Assembly (NCBI GenBank): GCA_031261965.1 | Contig: JAISIP010000150.1 | Span: 1-39,015, forward strand | Length of the DNA: 39,015 nt | Source: Victivallales bacterium | GTDB lineage: Bacteria > Verrucomicrobiota > Lentisphaeria > Victivallales > Victivallaceae | Direction: 5' to 3' | Shown here: positions 7,730-17,201 of the stretch, piece by piece | Position numbering within the stretch: position 1 is the stretch's first letter | Layout of the letters: every line of letters begins with the position of its first letter | The notes under the pieces: generated by a model | What the model was told of the DNA's origin: nothing | Database searches by the model: none | Seen by the model: only the letters and a program-made list of their open reading frames with translations | Program-made: the position numbers and the translations under genes

Positions 7730-8649
7730 GATTTTCGCCGCTTTCTTGCCAGGTATCTACCGACCCGTTTGCTCAGCGGATTGGCAAAATCATGCTTAAA
7801 AGTGAAATGGTCGGCTTGGGGGTGCGGATACAAAAACTCCGGGTGAATCAGCGGGAACGGCATCTCCTCCGACTCCGCGTCGGCAAACGCGTTTCCTGCG
7901 GTATGCAGCGATTCGGCGGTACAACCGAGATTTTGCACCAAATTGTGGTTGGGGGTCACAGAAAGCGCGTTGCGTTTAAACCCCACATAGTTCCATTGAA
8001 AATCCCAGGTGTTGAAGTGCGGCGATTTGGCGTAAACCAAATCGAGAATCTCAAGCCATCTTTTGCGTTCTTTGGGGTCGGGGAACAGTGCTTCGGGGGC
8101 GTTGCCTGAGCGAAAGTCCGGGTAATCCGGCATATCCACACGGTAATGTTGCCACGCCCGGCGGTAAGATGCCCAACCCCAGATATGGACGTAGCGCGAG
8201 AAGTAGTAGCTCTCCTTTACCGGGTGGCGACCGAGCTGCATATTGCAGCCGCTGATGTTAATTATGCGTTCGTCGAGGCGAAAATACGCCAACATCTCTT
8301 GGCAATACCTGAAAAACGAGGGTGAGGGAAGGCAGTCGTCTTCTAAAATTATCCCCTCTTCCACCTGCGAAAAAAACCAGTCGATCGCCGAACTCATCGC
8401 GACCCGGCAGCCGTGATTGGTGTCGAGAAAGCGGGTTTGCACTTCGCAATCCCAATCGACGGAATGGACAATTTCGCGAGTCTTTTCGGTCAGCTCCGCT
8501 TCGCCGGGGCGATCGGGACGCGGTCCGTCCGCCGCGATGAACAGTTTGGGAGGACGCGCAAGTCGAATTGCGTCAAAAACCCGACTCGTCGTATCCGGGC
8601 GATTGAATATGGTAAATAAGATCGGTGTATTTAATACAAAATCGCTCAT
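7720..8649 (-). CDS. Nucleotide-diphospho-sugar transferase-like protein (GT-A fold, HlpA-like)
   Basis: TPILFTIFNRPDTTSRVFDAIR...KLFIAADGPRPDRPGE; IILEDDCLPSPSFFRYC; ISGCNMQ; HIWGWASYRRAW. Overlaps the GT9 start by 10 bp. Confidence 0.75.
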   Translation of the reverse strand: MSDFVLNTPILFTIFNRPDTTSRVFDAIRLARPPKLFIAADGPRPDRPGEAELTEKTREIVHSVDWDCEVQTRFLDTNHGCRVAMSSAIDWFFSQVEEGIILEDDCLPSPSFFRYCQEMLAYFRLDERIINISGCNMQLGRHPVKESYYFSRYVHIWGWASYRRAWQHYRVDMPDYPDFRSGNAPEALFPDPKERKRWLEILDLVYAKSPHFNTWDFQWNYVGFKRNALSVTPNHNLVQNLGCTAESLHTAGNAFADAESEEMPFPLIHPEFLYPHPQADHFTFKHDFANPLSKRVGRYLARKRRKSCN

Positions 8650-8792
8650 TTAGAAATATCCTTTGGTGACCAATTAGGGCTAATATATCGTAATGTAAGA
8701 AAAAAACAAGTTTTAAATGCGGTAAATCTGCAATCCCATCGCTTGAAACTCCCAGCCAACGGCGGTATCTTACGAAAAGGGATATACATCTA

Positions 8793-10109
8793 ATGCGGGA
8801 ACAAATTAAAAAATGGCTCGCTTACGCCGTTGAGCATCAAGGCTTGCGCCGTTATGGCTCTAACGTTTTATGGTTGATGGGCGAAAAGTCCGTGCGGTTG
8901 CTCCTGGGGCTTTTGGTCGGCATTTATGTGGCGCGACAACTCGGTCCGGCTCAATACGGATTGTTGAATTACGCGATCAGTTTTGTGGCGATTTTTTCGG
9001 TGATCGGCTCTTTGGGTATGGATGCGATTACGGTTCGGGAGTTGGTTCGTCATCCCGAAAAGAGCGATTCTTTGCTCGGCACGGCATTTTGCCTGAAACT
9101 TTGCGGTTTTGCCGGAATGGTCGTAATTCTTGCCGGAATCTTGCTCTTTTCCCCCATGGATTTTGCCGCTAAACTGTTAATCGGCGTGATTCTTAGCGGA
9201 TACGCTTTTCAAACGTTGCAGATTCTTGACAGCTATTTTCAGTCGCGGGTTTTGAGTCGATACACCGTAATTTCACAGCTTGGGGCTTTGCTGATAATCT
9301 CCGCTTTCCGGCTTTATTTGGCGTGGAAACAAGCTCCGCTCTGGACGTTTGCGGTGGCGGAAGCGGGGTATATGGGGCTGTCCGCCGCCGGATATGCGGC
9401 CTCCTATCTCTTTTTGGGCGGACGATTTCGCCGATGGAATTATGACGCGCCAACGGCAAAATTTTTATTCCGAGAATCTCTGCCGCTGCTGTTCTCCGGC
9501 GCGGCAAGTATGATTTATATTCGTATCGATCAGGTGATGGTCACCTGGATGCTCGGTGATGCGGCGAACGGGCAGTACGCCGTCGCCGTCAGAATCGTGG
9601 AAATTTTGTATCTTGTGCCGTTGGCGGTTGAGAGTTCATTTTTCCCCTCGTTGATCGGCACGCGGGGAACTTCTTTACGCCGTTATTATCGTCGAACCGA
9701 GCAACTTATGCGATCGATGTTTTATTTTGCGTTGCTGCTGGTGATTCCGGCATCGCTCGGAGGACGTTGGGCGATTGAGTGGCTTTACGGACCGGCGTAC
9801 TATACGGGTGCTTTGCTTTACAGCGTGTTTGCGTTCAAGATTTTGCTGGTCTACCCGGGGTTGATTTGCGGGAAATGGTATATTGCCGAGAACTTGCAAA
9901 GCTTGTCGATGTGGATATCGATCGCCGGAGCCGGATTCAATATCGCGGCTAATTACTTTTTGATTTTGCGTTACGGGGTTTTTGGGGCGGTTTACGCCAC
10001 GATATTAACCTCGTTTTGCGTTAATTTCATTTTTCCGTTGCCGTTTCGCAAAGGACGGCAGGCTGTTCGGTTGCTTTTGCGCGCACTCTTGCCCGCATTT
10101 AGCATTTAG
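8793..10109 (+). CDS. Oligosaccharide flippase (Wzx/MATE-type)
   Basis: Polytopic membrane protein with LLGLLVGIYVARQLGPAQYGLLNYAISFVAIFSVIGSLGMDAITVREL, typical of polysaccharide flippases. Confidence 0.88.
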   Translation: MREQIKKWLAYAVEHQGLRRYGSNVLWLMGEKSVRLLLGLLVGIYVARQLGPAQYGLLNYAISFVAIFSVIGSLGMDAITVRELVRHPEKSDSLLGTAFCLKLCGFAGMVVILAGILLFSPMDFAAKLLIGVILSGYAFQTLQILDSYFQSRVLSRYTVISQLGALLIISAFRLYLAWKQAPLWTFAVAEAGYMGLSAAGYAASYLFLGGRFRRWNYDAPTAKFLFRESLPLLFSGAASMIYIRIDQVMVTWMLGDAANGQYAVAVRIVEILYLVPLAVESSFFPSLIGTRGTSLRRYYRRTEQLMRSMFYFALLLVIPASLGGRWAIEWLYGPAYYTGALLYSVFAFKILLVYPGLICGKWYIAENLQSLSMWISIAGAGFNIAANYFLILRYGVFGAVYATILTSFCVNFIFPLPFRKGRQAVRLLLRALLPAFSI

Positions 10110-10118
10110 AGATACTTT

Positions 10119-10772
10119 TTAACGCGCTTTGACCGCATCGGCGAAGACTTTTGAATACAAATCATACGCTTTTTGATAACGTGACGCGTAGGGTTTGCTG
10201 AAGCTTTTGGCGGTATACTCCCGGTAACGGGTGATTTTTGGCAAGGATCTGGCGCAATAGAGCCGCAACTGGTTGACCGTGGAAATTTCTATTTCACTGA
10301 CGATCTGTTCCCCGCGTACGCGTTCGGTGTCAGAAAGGACAATTCCAAAGTGTTTCAACGTCGGATTCTCGTCGGGCAAAACCGTTCCGCCGAGTTTGGT
10401 AAAATCCCTCAGCACCTCGACGATGTTTTGCAACAGCAAAATAAGCTCGTAAAATCCCTTTTCGCGGGAAGCTGTGTCGGGACTTGACAGCATCATTAGG
10501 ATTGACTTCGTGTCGTCCGCCGCGATTGCAAACAATCCGGCGATGGTTTCATAATGCGTCTGGCGATAGGCTTCGTCGTGGGCAAAAAGCTCCTGATTTT
10601 CGACGAGGCGACTGGCTTGATCGTAAGCCGCGTCCCGCCGCCCCAGCAACGGCGGCAGGTTTATTTTGATCAGCGGATCCGCATTGCGCAACACCCGATG
10701 GGGAGTCGACACCGGGCGGATCAGCTCCCAAGTCCGTTTGACCCGGTTCAAAAGTTCGTTATGCAAATTCAT
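10119..10772 (-). CDS. Hypothetical protein
   Basis: 217 aa ORF, predicted helical, convergent with the flippase gene; no family recognised. Confidence 0.65.
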   Translation of the reverse strand: MNLHNELLNRVKRTWELIRPVSTPHRVLRNADPLIKINLPPLLGRRDAAYDQASRLVENQELFAHDEAYRQTHYETIAGLFAIAADDTKSILMMLSSPDTASREKGFYELILLLQNIVEVLRDFTKLGGTVLPDENPTLKHFGIVLSDTERVRGEQIVSEIEISTVNQLRLYCARSLPKITRYREYTAKSFSKPYASRYQKAYDLYSKVFADAVKAR

Positions 10773-10798
10773 AACAAAAATGTTCGTTTGGGGTTAAA

Positions 10799-12370
10799 TT
10801 ACGGCTGATAAGAGAATTGAAACGCCTTACTCGCGTTGACCGCTTCACGGATTTTGTCGATCAACATCTCAGGAACAGCGACATTGGTTTTGACTACCGT
10901 GAGTGACAGCCCGGATTTCAAATCCTGCGGGGCGCGGATATCGACGATATTGATGTTCTTTTCGCCGAGGATTCCGGCGATTCGACCGATCACGCCAGGG
11001 GCATCCTTGTATTCGACAAAGAGGTGATTGCCGGTCGGCTCAAGGTAAAGCTGGTCGAAGTCGTTCAGGCGCGAAATCATCAGATTGTTTTCGGTGATAG
11101 TGCCGCGGGCACCGGCTTTGTAGATTAAATTGCCGCCGACAAAGAGGTCGATGCTCATCGCTTCGCCGTAGTGCTTGCTGTTGTCCACTTCGCGGTTAAC
11201 CAGATCAATGCCGGTGTCGGTGAGGAACTGTTCCGCATCGGAGGGAGCTTTGTCCAGCGCGAATTCCGCCGCGATTCCCGCCGCGATCGGGGGGGTCAGC
11301 CACTTGGCGTATTTCGCCAGATCCCCGTAAAAACTCGTTTCAATTCGGGTCGGATTCTCTTTGCCGAGATAGGCGTTGGTTAAACTGGTCAACACGTAGG
11401 CGAGCTTCTGATATTTGCCGTCAAGCCCGTCGGGGAGCGCTTTGTTCACCACGCAGTTGGTAATTCCCTGCTCAAAATATTCGATCGTCTGCTCGGCGGC
11501 ACGCTTAGCGGCGACGAAATTCGCCTCAAACGTGTTTGCGCCGAGGTGAGGCAGCATAAGATCGCAAATATCGGCGATCGGTTTTTCGCCGGCGACGTCC
11601 TTGGGGTAGACATCGTTGCAAAAGAGCAGTTTCTTTTCGGCTTTGACCGCACGCAGATCTTCTTCATTTAAGATTCCGGCGCGGGCGCAGTTGACCAACA
11701 TTGCGCCAGGTTTCATCATCTCGAATAAGCGGCGGTTGATCATGCCGCGAGTTTCGTCATTTTCGGGAATATGCAACGAGACAAAGTCCGACTCGGTAAA
11801 GATCTGTTCGACGCTGCTTAACTCCACTCCGAGTTTCTCAGCGAGGGCGGGGGACATCATCGGGTCGTAGCCGAGAATTCTCATCTCAAACCCGGCGAGC
11901 CTTTTAAGTAAAAGTTGCCCGATGTGACCGAGACCGAGAATACCGATGGTTTTGCCAGTCAACTCGCGACCCATAAATTTGCTCTTTTCCCAATCGCCTT
12001 TGCGGGTCGAAATATCGGCGGCAACCAGATGCCGACACGCGGCGAGCATCATCGCAACGACCTCTTCGGCAACGGCGTTGGAGTTGGCACCCGGAGTGTT
12101 CATCACGTCCACCCCGCGTTTGCGGGCATATTTAGTGTCGATGGTGTTGTATCCTGCGCCGGCGCGGACGACTACTTTCAAATTCGGCAAAGCGTCGATG
12201 ATTTCGGGGGTGATTTTTTCACTGCGGACGATCAGCACTTCGGCATCGGAATTCGCCTTGACCAATTCATCGATCGGGGTACTTGCGTCAAGCACAACGT
12301 TATAGCCCCGGTCAGAGAGCAAGTTTGCCGCAAATTTATCCAGTTTGGTCGGAATTAGAACTTTACGCAT
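10799..12370 (-). CDS. serA: D-3-phosphoglycerate dehydrogenase
   Basis: MRKVLIPTKLDKFAANLL; TPGANSNAVAEEVVAMMLAACRH; GKTIGILGLGHIGQLLLKRL; C-terminal ACT domain (FVEYKDAPGVIGRIAGILGEKNINI). Confidence 0.93.
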   Translation of the reverse strand: MRKVLIPTKLDKFAANLLSDRGYNVVLDASTPIDELVKANSDAEVLIVRSEKITPEIIDALPNLKVVVRAGAGYNTIDTKYARKRGVDVMNTPGANSNAVAEEVVAMMLAACRHLVAADISTRKGDWEKSKFMGRELTGKTIGILGLGHIGQLLLKRLAGFEMRILGYDPMMSPALAEKLGVELSSVEQIFTESDFVSLHIPENDETRGMINRRLFEMMKPGAMLVNCARAGILNEEDLRAVKAEKKLLFCNDVYPKDVAGEKPIADICDLMLPHLGANTFEANFVAAKRAAEQTIEYFEQGITNCVVNKALPDGLDGKYQKLAYVLTSLTNAYLGKENPTRIETSFYGDLAKYAKWLTPPIAAGIAAEFALDKAPSDAEQFLTDTGIDLVNREVDNSKHYGEAMSIDLFVGGNLIYKAGARGTITENNLMISRLNDFDQLYLEPTGNHLFVEYKDAPGVIGRIAGILGEKNINIVDIRAPQDLKSGLSLTVVKTNVAVPEMLIDKIREAVNASKAFQFSYQP

Positions 12371-12465
12371 AATAACATCTCCAATCTGAACGATAATCCG
12401 TTGCTGTAAAACATTGTTTTGAGAGCTATTTTTACAATAGGCTCTTTTAAAAAATAGAATCCGAT

Positions 12466-12493
12466 AATATACCACAGATTCGGTTTTTTGCAA
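12466..12493 (-). promoter_or_regulatory. Candidate serA promoter
   Basis: Minus strand TTGCAA-16 bp-TATATT, about 100 nt upstream of the serA ATG. Confidence 0.35.
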
Positions 12494-12511
12494 GGTTTTG
12501 CCGGAGATGAA

Positions 12512-13363
12512 TCAGGCGAATTCGATAAAAACGACTTCGCGCCGGCAGTTGAAACGCCAGTTGAATGAACGGCTGCTGATGCCGGAGCTGACAATCATTT
12601 GAGGCGACCCGCCGATGCGTTCAAACAGACCGTAATCCAAAGCGCAGCCGTATTTGCTTGAGGCATATACCGGACCGAAAAACGGGAAACGTACCTGCCC
12701 GCCGTGAGTATGCCCGCAAAGAATCAAGTTTGCCGATTCCAGCGCGTAAAACAAGTCCAGCGCAATTACCGTATCGGGACGATGAATGAGCAGAATTCGG
12801 GGAAGTCCCGTTGACCAGTGATCCGGCAGTTTGGGTTCTCCGTTGGTCAGTTCATCGCATCCGTAAAAGTAAATTTTATCGTTTTCCATTCCGGCGTTGC
12901 AAAGGTAATGTATACCTGCCTTGGCGTAAAGTTCCTGCCAAAACTCTGTCGGCAACCAAGTCTTGCCACGCTCCCAGTTGCCCGGAATTGCGAGGCAACA
13001 TTTTGCCGAGTCGCGGAGAAGCTTGAGCAATTCCGGCAATGTATCCAGATCGGTGGCATCCGCCGCGAGGTCGCCGCCCAGGCAGAGCGTATCGGGCTTG
13101 AACTCTTTAATCGCCCTGGCGGCAGCTTTAGCCAATCGCCGGTCGAGTTCCGTGCCGCGATAGTGGAAGTCGGTCGCAAATGCGATGCGATGCCCGACTG
13201 TCTCCGGGGATGGTGCCGTTAGTCTATACCGTATTGCGGCAACTTCGCCTGAAGTTACTACTTGAGCTTTGCGGTAGTCAATTTTGTGAATCCACTTTTG
13301 TACCCGCTCCGGGTGGGAAACGGTCAAGGGATAATAAATTGAACTGACTTTTCGGACTTTCAA
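12512..13363 (-). CDS. Calcineurin-like metallophosphoesterase (YaeI-like)
   Basis: IAFATDFHYRG; LCLGGDLAADATD; IPGNWERG; ILLIHRPD; ILCGHTHGGQVRFPFFGPVY. Confidence 0.9.
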   Translation of the reverse strand: MKVRKVSSIYYPLTVSHPERVQKWIHKIDYRKAQVVTSGEVAAIRYRLTAPSPETVGHRIAFATDFHYRGTELDRRLAKAAARAIKEFKPDTLCLGGDLAADATDLDTLPELLKLLRDSAKCCLAIPGNWERGKTWLPTEFWQELYAKAGIHYLCNAGMENDKIYFYGCDELTNGEPKLPDHWSTGLPRILLIHRPDTVIALDLFYALESANLILCGHTHGGQVRFPFFGPVYASSKYGCALDYGLFERIGGSPQMIVSSGISSRSFNWRFNCRREVVFIEFA

Positions 13364-15477
13364 ACATCCAACTCCGCAATAATAGCTTCAGAAAGCGGTC
13401 GTACCGCAACGAGAACGCATGTTCTCCCGTCGGGAATTTCAATCGCGTCGCCGATGTTGCGGTGAAGTACCGCTTGACCCAGGCGCGTCCGATAAGCGAG
13501 GAAGCGGCGTTCAGGGTCGCCGTCCCATGCTCCGAGCAGTTGGTGGACTTCAATTTTACCGTCTTCGTACTTAAGCTCGATCTCCGAGCCGATTACCGCG
13601 GTGTCGGAGACTTGTACCGAACGCAGGTTTATCGGCTGAATCCGGGAAAGTTCACGCTCCAACTCGGAGCGGCGGCGGCTGAGGAAATTGCGTCGCTCCT
13701 TGGCGGCGTCGAATTCCGAATTTTCGCGGAAGTCGCCGTGGGCACGGGCAATTTTCAGTGCTTCGCGGTTTTCCGGGATATGGATGTTGACAATATCGTC
13801 CAACTCCTGAATCAGGCGTTTGTGCGATTCTACACTGGTGTAGTTGGGTTCCACTCCGACCGGCGCGTCGATCTCGACTTTTCCGATACCGGCTTTGAGA
13901 ATTCTCTGACCGGCACCGTCCTCGAGGTGGTCGCGCAGTTGCGATGAAATGCGCGAGAGTTTGACCATCAGACTCTGCCGTTCGCCGGAATTTAGGAACA
14001 ACGCACCTTGCAGCACGGCGGCGAACATCAAAACGTCATCACCGGCAGCGTGAATGAGCTGTTTTTGAAATTCGGCGTTGTCCAGCAGCAAGGTTCTTAG
14101 CTCACGCGATGCAGCACCCCACGCTTTGGGCAGATTGTCTTGAGCGAGAGCCCGCGAAACATTGTCCACGTTGAGCAATCCGACAAGTTCCGGGTTGTCG
14201 CGCTTTTTTCGATTTTTCCAGATCCAGAGCAAGAAGTCCGCGGTGCAGGATTTTTGTTCGATAAAGAGTTCGTAAAGCGCGTCATCGGAGACCGCCGCAC
14301 AGAGTGCGTTCAACGCTTTCAGCGGTACGCGCATGGCACATGCCGCAAGGTATTCTTCGGGGAAAATTGCCGCCGTAACCCGGGCAAGTTGCTCGGTATC
14401 TTTCGCGGGAAGCTCTCCCCAAACCCCGAGTGAAACGATCTTTGCCGTCGCCGGGTCGGCCGGCCAGAACGGTGCTTTATTTTGCAACGCAGCAAGCATC
14501 TCTTTGAGCTGTTGCGCGTCGGAACGGGGAAACAACCGCGCTATAATTGATGCGAGCAATTTCGCGTCGCGATTGGCGGTGTCGGGCTTTAAATTTGTGA
14601 AGAAACGGTGAAATCCGGCAACTTCATCGTCGGAAAATTTAGTTGTGTTATTTTTTTCTTCGGCGGACAACAGAAGATCGACCTCTTTTAGACTGCGACC
14701 ATCGCAGGAACGGCGGGATGTTGCCGCCGCCGAGTTCCCGGAGCTGTTGTTCCAGTAAGCCTCAAACGCGTCCGCATCGAGTGCTTTTGCACAACCGCTT
14801 TTTGCCATTTGGCGCATGACATCGGAACTCACCGGTACGAGTGCTTTGCGATTTACCAATGTACGGAATTCGGCGGCCGAAATCACTCCCCGGGTGGAGT
14901 CGATAAGTTTAATCAGCTCCGGTCCGGGAGTCAGCAAAGCAGCCTCCTGCAAAACCGTACTTAACGGTATTGCCGCGCTACCGCCGTTACCACCCCAGGT
15001 GTTGACCGCCACGAGTGCGCCGATGTTGTCGATTGCCCCGGTGATTCCCCAACGGTTTGAACTCGGCAAAAAGATAATCAGCCCGTTTTTCAGTGTGCGC
15101 AGACGCTGCAATCGCGCCGCGAAATCGTTTAATGCGACCGCCTCGTCGCGTACTCCGAGAGCTTTCATTATCGGTGAACGCGAGAGATAGTTCGGCAGTA
15201 TCGCTTTGACCGCCTGCGCCAAAAGTTTGCGAAAAATCGGACTGTCGGTCATCGGCAACGCCGCTAATCCGATGCAAAACGCGCCTTGCGCGTCATCCAA
15301 CTCGTCTTCGCCCCACGCCTCCCATAGTAAATTCAGTTCTTCGATAATTGGGGCGGGAATCGGGTTTCCGGCACTGCCGAGTGCGGCGAGAAGTGATTCG
15401 AGGGTTTTCTTGTCGGGGGAAGAAATTGCAGTTACAAGAAGGTCTTCAAAAACGGCTGAGTCCATCGTTGTCTCCAT
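13360..15477 (-). CDS. GreA/GreB-family elongation factor domain fused to a long (~500 aa) N-terminal region
   Basis: C-term: KRLIQELDDIVNIHIPENREALKIARAHGDFRENSEFDAAKERRNFLSRRRSELERELSRI then a GreA/B C-terminal-like domain (VSDTAVIGSEIELKYEDGKIEVHQLLG). The N-terminal ~500 aa match nothing I recognise. Confidence 0.85.
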   Translation of the reverse strand: METTMDSAVFEDLLVTAISSPDKKTLESLLAALGSAGNPIPAPIIEELNLLWEAWGEDELDDAQGAFCIGLAALPMTDSPIFRKLLAQAVKAILPNYLSRSPIMKALGVRDEAVALNDFAARLQRLRTLKNGLIIFLPSSNRWGITGAIDNIGALVAVNTWGGNGGSAAIPLSTVLQEAALLTPGPELIKLIDSTRGVISAAEFRTLVNRKALVPVSSDVMRQMAKSGCAKALDADAFEAYWNNSSGNSAAATSRRSCDGRSLKEVDLLLSAEEKNNTTKFSDDEVAGFHRFFTNLKPDTANRDAKLLASIIARLFPRSDAQQLKEMLAALQNKAPFWPADPATAKIVSLGVWGELPAKDTEQLARVTAAIFPEEYLAACAMRVPLKALNALCAAVSDDALYELFIEQKSCTADFLLWIWKNRKKRDNPELVGLLNVDNVSRALAQDNLPKAWGAASRELRTLLLDNAEFQKQLIHAAGDDVLMFAAVLQGALFLNSGERQSLMVKLSRISSQLRDHLEDGAGQRILKAGIGKVEIDAPVGVEPNYTSVESHKRLIQELDDIVNIHIPENREALKIARAHGDFRENSEFDAAKERRNFLSRRRSELERELSRIQPINLRSVQVSDTAVIGSEIELKYEDGKIEVHQLLGAWDGDPERRFLAYRTRLGQAVLHRNIGDAIEIPDGRTCVLVAVRPLSEAIIAELDV

Positions 15478-15662
15478 AATGAGCTATTTATCTTAGTCTA
15501 TTAATATAGTCCTTGATAGCGTTTTTTCAATAGCCTTTAGAGATACTCGGAAAATAGTTACATTATTTTCTAAGTGAAATGTTGCATTTATGCCGCCGAA
15601 TAAGTACATTATCTATGGGATGCCTACAGATATTGATATGATACTTATCCAGAAGAGGTGAC

Positions 15663-17201
15663 ATGAATCAGAAATTTCGGGCGAAAATGCAATGCCCCTG
15701 CTTTTATTTTTTATTAGCTGTGGTTTTGGCGTTGCCACCGATATTCATAACTATGTTGCCGGCGTACGACACCGCCGCAAGGTACGCCCCCATGGCGCAG
15801 GCTTTCGCGGCGGGGGATTGGGCATACGCTTTTCATCCCCGGATTCCACCTTTGTTCCCCATTCTCGGCGGCGGACTTGTTTGGTTGTTGCGGTGCGACG
15901 CTTTCATGGGGGTAAGACTTGCGTCACTCTTGCTTTTTGCGCTCTCGGTGTTTCCGCTTTTCGCGCTTTTTCGGAGGTTTCTCCCGCTTAAGGCAACCTG
16001 TTTCGGGATGCTTTTTTATCTGTTTTGTCACCCTTTGTTGCAGTATGTCTATGAGGGTTTGCGCGACAATGGCAAGACTCTTGCGTTCGCACTTGCCGCA
16101 TGGGCGTTATTGTCGCTTTGGGAATCGCCGCGGCGTTGGCGATATTACCTTATTCTCGGATGTGCAGTCGCCTTGGGAGCTTTATTCCGCGCCGAATTAT
16201 TGGTAATTCTCGGAGCGTTGTTTATTGTCTCCGCCGTTAGGGAGTGCTGTAAAAAACAGATTCCCTACCGAACGATACTTGGTGGAATAGTCGCCTTGTT
16301 ACTCCTGACCCCGGTGGCGGCAATAAACTATCATTTTACCAAAATTCCCGTTGTAGACGTACGTTTAATTGGATTTTTACCGGATATGGCACAACGCGCC
16401 ACCGAAAATATTCAGCGCAACAAGAGCCTTTCGGTTCCGGCAGAGGCACCGCCGCCGATCGAACATAGAGATCTCACTACAGGTGAATATTTAAACGCTC
16501 TGTTCGCCGGATTTTATCCCCCCTATTTAGCGGCGATTTTGCTCGGTGCGGCGTGGCGGCTTAAACGCAAAGAGTGGCAAACTCAAGAGACTGTGCTTGC
16601 CGGGATTGTTTTGGGCAACGCGATAATCACGGCACTTTTGATTTTATTGGGTGAGCGGTATCTTTATTTGTCAAAGCGTTATCTGCTCCCGGCACTGCCT
16701 TTGGCGTTCGGTTGGGGTGGATATTTTGCAGTTTCGCTATGGAATTTTTGCCGGGAACATTATCGGAAGTGGTTTCCCGTCACAGTTGCGGTGTTGATTT
16801 TTGTAGTCTGTGCAGGTCTCCTTTACGGGGCGGCGCTGGGTGCGTTGGTTCGCAATGTTACTTCCAAAAAAGCCTATGCCAAGAATCGCGCCGTGTTTGA
16901 GTGTGCCGAGTCGATAAAACAGGATTATCAAGGATCGCGTCGCGGGGAACGGGTATTTTTGCTGAACAGTTATCGTTCCAACTTGCGTCCGTTTGTGGTA
17001 GCTCCGCCGGCGCTTGACCTGTCACCTGCGCTTGCCGGGGGCAGTCGGGTCTTTAGCAACCATTTGGCGGATTATATTGTGATGTCTTCGCAGGAGAATC
17101 CGCCGTCGTCCAGGTGGAGGAGAGTCGCTGAAATTGTCAGATTTCGCCATGAAACATTTGTAATTTGGGGTCGTTCCCATACCAGAGGCAAAGAGAAATA
17201 A
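15663..17201 (+). CDS. GT39/ArnT-like polytopic membrane glycosyltransferase
   Basis: Multiple TM segments; N-term luminal YDTAARYAPMAQAFAAGDWAYAFHPRIPPLFPILGG typical of the PMT/ArnT superfamily. Confidence 0.75.
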   Translation: MNQKFRAKMQCPCFYFLLAVVLALPPIFITMLPAYDTAARYAPMAQAFAAGDWAYAFHPRIPPLFPILGGGLVWLLRCDAFMGVRLASLLLFALSVFPLFALFRRFLPLKATCFGMLFYLFCHPLLQYVYEGLRDNGKTLAFALAAWALLSLWESPRRWRYYLILGCAVALGALFRAELLVILGALFIVSAVRECCKKQIPYRTILGGIVALLLLTPVAAINYHFTKIPVVDVRLIGFLPDMAQRATENIQRNKSLSVPAEAPPPIEHRDLTTGEYLNALFAGFYPPYLAAILLGAAWRLKRKEWQTQETVLAGIVLGNAIITALLILLGERYLYLSKRYLLPALPLAFGWGGYFAVSLWNFCREHYRKWFPVTVAVLIFVVCAGLLYGAALGALVRNVTSKKAYAKNRAVFECAESIKQDYQGSRRGERVFLLNSYRSNLRPFVVAPPALDLSPALAGGSRVFSNHLADYIVMSSQENPPSSRWRRVAEIVRFRHETFVIWGRSHTRGKEK

